Assembly (NCBI GenBank): GCA_964019335.1
Contig: OZ025652.1
Span: 620,001 to 684,000 of the forward strand
Reading direction: 5' to 3'
Source of the DNA: Diplonema japonicum
Lineage: Eukaryota > Euglenozoa > Diplonemea > Diplonemida > Diplonemidae
DNA: 64,000 bases
Below are positions 60,830 to 64,000 of the stretch, piece after piece. The notes beneath the pieces were generated by a model. It did not search any database and was not told the origin of the DNA. It was given only the letters and a program-made list of their open reading frames with translations. How positions within the stretch are numbered: the stretch's first letter is position 1; each line of letters begins with the position of its first letter. A program made the position numbers and the translations under genes.

Positions 60830-61550
60830 TTTTTTTTTTTTTTTTTTTTTTATTTCACTCTTCAGAAATTACTTCACGCACTGGGGGGCCATTACTTCAC
60901 GCTAAATCTCATTACTTCACGGTGAAATAATGGCCTGTTTTCCGTGAAGTAATAGGGGGTTTCCGTTAAATAATATGCCTCGGTGGGCCAATTTTTGCCT
61001 CGGTTCGGTTCCCAGTGGGGCTACTTTTTCCTCTCAGTTTGCTATTTCCCCCCAGGTTCAACTCAATTGGCCAACTTTTGCCTCGGCTCAGTTCCAAGTT
61101 GGACTACTTTTTCCTCCCAATTTGCCCACTTTTGGCTAGGCCTTGTTCCCAGTTTCTGTGGGTAACTCTTCTGTGGGTAAGGGTAACTTAGTCAGCTTAC
61201 CCAAAGCACCCCAAAAGACTTCAAAATACCGAAGCAGCAGAAAAAAAGGAGCCAGCGGCCGCGCTAGGTATGGGAAGGCCTGATTAGAGATGGTGACAGT
61301 GGCAATGCCAGCGACAGCGGCAGCTCTTAGTCAACAAAAGGAGGAAAAACAACTTGTATTGTAACCTTTGTAACCCCTCTCTTGTTGTACCCCTTGTCAC
61401 CCTGTTGTGCCCCTTGTGGTGAAGTAATTTCAGAGTGTTGTGAAATAAAACCACTTACCTACCACCAAGTAATGCTTTACTGACCTCTCGGAACCTCGAG
61501 GTAACGGTAAAGTCATTACTTGTTGGCAGTAAATAGCTATTTTTTTTTTT
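60830..61550. mobile_element. poly(T)-bounded repeat element, free copy 2
   Basis: Almost identical to 4429-5157 apart from scattered substitutions, one fewer CATTACTTCACG unit and small indels. Same T-run boundaries and terminal motifs. Flanks differ from copy 1, so this is dispersal and not a larger duplication. Confidence 0.7.
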
Positions 61551-61959
61551 CTTTTTTTTTTGCATCCCTACAATTTCGTATTTTGACCACAAAGTAATGC
61601 GAAGCTCAGGATGAAACCCCAGCGAAGCGCTCAAGGAAATGTGCTGACCACACAACTTTTTTTTTCCTTCATTTTTTTCTCCTCTTTTTTTTTTTTTTTT
61701 TAAATGGTGGTGTGGAGGGCAACAGAAAAGATACCAAATAATAAAAGTGAAGACTTTCCAGTCCACGAAGAGGCAGTGTACTTTGACCTTGACCGAACAA
61801 AAAAAAAAAGAAAAAGAAAAAAGAAAAGAAAAACCTCTAGTCAATTTGGGAGGCTAAAAGAATAAAAGAATTTAACGACCCCCTCCTTTCTAGCTGCAAA
61901 AATAGGGTTAACTAAAGCAAAGAACAACAAACAAAAAAAAAAAGGAGATGAAGAGGTGC
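61551..61959. other. spacer downstream of the DHHC gene
   Basis: Two short stretches of ordinary composition (61560-61640, 61700-61800) amid homopolymers. The first can fold (GAGCGCUUCGCU) but has no convincing RNA boxes. Confidence 0.4.
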
Positions 61960-63195
61960 CTACAAGGACGTACCCAATGGGGGAAGACGTCGTTGAGCAA
62001 CAGAGGGGCTTTTCAGCAAATCCAGTTTGGTGAGTGGGCGATCCTATAATTTATTTCCTTTTTTTTTCTTTTTTTCCCATACCGGTGCGTCTTCCTTTGG
62101 AGTTGCAAGAGGCTCTGTGGGAGCCTCCTTATGCGGAATAGGTGCACTGCCAACCTGTGCCTCTGTCTGTGTTTGTGGTGGTTGTGGTGGTGGTGTTTCA
62201 ATATCGGTTTCTTCTTCTTCTTCCTCAATGCTGTCTTCTTGACCATGGTCACATGATTGCATTTCAACAGCAGCTTCATCAGCAGCATGCCGTGCCTTGG
62301 CCAATGCTGATTTCAACAAATGTGATTTCCTTGAAGCCATGATCCACTCGTAAGTTGTGAGCCGTCTGCGGGAGAGCACACCGTGGAATTTGAACAGTTC
62401 GATGAGCAATCCCCAGGCAAGAAGGTCCAGACCCAAGATGCACATTACTGCGATACGGTAGTTGAGAAGCGGCATCCCGTTGAGGTAGTGGTCCAAGAGG
62501 TGTGGGTACTTCCCGCTGTGGTGGTAGGTGTCAATCATGATCCACACGCAGACGAAGCCCAGCACTGTGGACATGACGAGGGTGATGCTGAGGAAGGTGT
62601 AGAAGTAAACGTAATTGGCAGCCCCGACACAGGTGTTCAGCCACTTGCAGTGGTGGTCGAAGTCGCAAACACATTTATTACACGGTTTGCAATGTTTCGA
62701 CTCCGTCCGGATCCACGCTTTGCAAACACCGCACTTCACAGAAGGTACCGCATCGTGCTCGTAGAGGTTAGTATGCTCATCATGCTTTGTGCCAGGGTCG
62801 ACTGGATCGACCGTTGTTGCCTTGTAGTTGCTCCAAATCATGATAACATAGCTTGCACTGATGAATGCGTACGTCACGTAATCCCACGGGGTCGGGAGGA
62901 TAGGGGCCAGCATAACTATCACCAATATATAAAAAACAAGGAATAGTACCCAGCTTGCGATCTGCAGGAGATGCCATGGCCGGTGGAACCCATGTCGCCT
63001 CATGGGCATCTGTCTGCCCACGTCAGCCGGGACGATCTTTCTCTTGTAAGGGAAGCCATGGAACAGTGGTATTTTCGGTTGTACGACCACCACGCCCTCT
63101 GCGCCTCCGACTGTTTCGGTGTTGTTTGCCCCTTCGCTGCTTATTTGGATTCCCACCGCTTCCCCTGGTTGGGCGGTGCCACCCATTTTTGACAC
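61960..63195 (-). CDS. DHHC palmitoyltransferase
   Basis: Integral membrane S-acyltransferase. Four hydrophobic segments: two before the Cys-rich domain (ASWVLFLVFYILVIVML; WDYVTYAFISASYVIMIW) and two after (YFYTFLSITLVMSTVLGFV; IAVMCILGLDLLAWGLLI). The zinc/catalytic domain is CGVCK...KHCKPCNKCVCDFDHHCKWLNTCVG, catalytic Cys about 183. The frame stops at 62044 after VWEKKKKKGNKL. I propose instead a 39-nt intron (62044-62082, GTATGGG...TTATAG) and a last exon 61960-62043 (DRPLTKLDLLKSPSVAQRRL...), giving 398 residues. The core is certain, the C-terminal exon about even odds. Confidence 0.88.
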
Positions 63196-64000
63196 CTATG
63201 GAGTGTGGGGTATTTTTTATTTTTATTTTTAAAGTGTTGCAGAAAAAAAAAGAAAAAAAAAGGGAATACAGAACGAAAGCAAATACGATTAGACAATTTT
63301 TTTTTCTTTCTCGTTCTGAAAAAAAAAATAAACAAAGAAGAGAAAAAAAAATACAACAAAGGTGACAGGTGGTGTGTGAAAACAATGAAAGAGGGGGGGG
63401 GGGGGGGGGGTGGGAGTAATGACGAACATCCCATGGGTAAATAAAGGAAAAAAAGAAAAGGGTCATGTTCTTTTTTGTCCTTGTTTCTTTAAATACTGCT
63501 AGTGCGGGTTTTTTTTTTCTCTTTTTTTCTTCTTGTAGTTTGTGAGCACCCACAATTAAAAAGAGAAACCACACGGGGGGGGGGAGAAAAATTTAAAGAA
63601 AAGAGAAACAACTTAAGAAAGCCCACAGTGGCAGGCATAACAACTCAACACGAGAGAAGAGGGAGGGTTTAATAGTATTTTTCCAGCCTTGTGTCTCTAA
63701 GGTCCTGCTGCCCGACGTCTCGCACACAGGCAGCATCTCGTAACATTGAATTTCTTTTTTTTTTTCCCGCCTTGCCAGAGAGAACAAGGCATTAAAATCC
63801 CCCTTTTTTTTTTCCAGGATATAAAAATCACACAACACGACCCAAATAATTCGCACGCTTTTTTAATTTTTTTTTTTATTTTCTTTTATTTTTTTTTTTT
63901 TTTTAATCTTTTGCCCTTCGACTTTTTTTTTTATTTCTATTTTTTTTTTTTCTTTTCCCCCCGTCTGCCTCCTTCTCATTCTTCCGCTCCTCCTTTTCTT
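63196..64000. other. low-complexity spacer at the window end
   Basis: Homopolymer runs. A 25-codon frame with balanced composition (63669-63746, minus; starts MLRDAACVRDVGQQ) could be a terminal exon or tiny gene, but nothing else supports it. Confidence 0.4.

Noticed and set aside
61455-61844. 129-codon minus-strand frame across the element edge
   Set aside because: Mostly Lys and Phe/Ser homopolymer codons from A and T runs; no start context or conserved region.
1-64000. tRNA, rRNA, spliced-leader RNA gene or CRISPR array
   Set aside because: No GGTTCGANTCC-type element in a cloverleaf context, no recognisable rRNA or SL sequence and no repeat-spacer array was seen by eye; a covariance-model scan would be decisive.

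Overview
This 64 kb window is nuclear DNA from a euglenozoan protist, most likely a diplonemid. Three genes encode paraflagellar rod protein 2 (PFR2), which is known from Euglenozoa. Every convincing gene lies on the minus strand, as expected of a polycistronic directional gene cluster. Several starts sit a few bases downstream of a pyrimidine tract and AG, as expected of spliced-leader trans-splicing. Unlike kinetoplastid genes, about half of these genes carry short cis-spliced GT-AG introns. Diplonemids are known for unidirectional clusters, tandem gene copies and repeats inside introns. The species is inference; no spliced-leader or rRNA gene was found.

Layout by rising coordinate (transcription runs right to left): two ATP-citrate lyase genes that match over 3.2 kb (428-3610, 5919-9119); a 2022-residue coiled-coil protein with cadherin-like repeats (9211-15279); a probably myristoylated RING E3 ligase (15408-16856); a MYND/MSS51-like protein (17043-18859); an axonemal STPG-repeat protein (19099-19815); a triple RidA-domain protein (20238-21564); cathepsin L copy 1 (22014-22988); a small-RNA cluster (23174-24287); DNA polymerase delta catalytic subunit (24473-27625); PFR2 copies A and B (27916-30840, 31601-35069); cytosolic leucyl-tRNA synthetase (35621-39291); PFR2 copy C (39866-43334); cathepsin L copy 2 (43523-44497); an SR-type three-RRM protein (44610-45829); long-chain acyl-CoA synthetase (47129-50101); a PRCC-like protein (50192-51364); an unrecognised helical protein (51523-53922); a GT64 glycosyltransferase (54017-55123); a three-exon 68-residue gene rebuilt here from its splice sites (55271-55582); a charged Gly-rich protein (55717-56427); a membrane J-protein (56976-57782); a coiled-coil protein (58045-59109); two small unrecognised proteins (59187-60126); and a DHHC palmitoyltransferase (61960-63195).

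Three things stand out. (1) A set of conserved modules recurs between cathepsin copy 1 and the polymerase gene and inside the large second intron of every PFR2 gene. On the transcribed strand they look like box C/D and AGA-box H/ACA-like guide RNAs, because the conserved blocks begin and end at the boxes. (2) Introns are tiny (many 32-41 nt) and mostly phase 0. They typically run from GTATG to a CA-rich ACAG, and some are multiples of three without stops, so simple translation misreads the genes. (3) One 606-nt intron of the acyl-CoA synthetase is made entirely of a poly(A)-bounded repeat element, relatives of which lie free at 4429-5157 and 60830-61550. This suggests an introner-like element.

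The genes are not a pathway. They mix lipid and acetyl-CoA metabolism, flagellar structure, RNA processing, translation and replication, as is normal for a polycistronic euglenozoan cluster.
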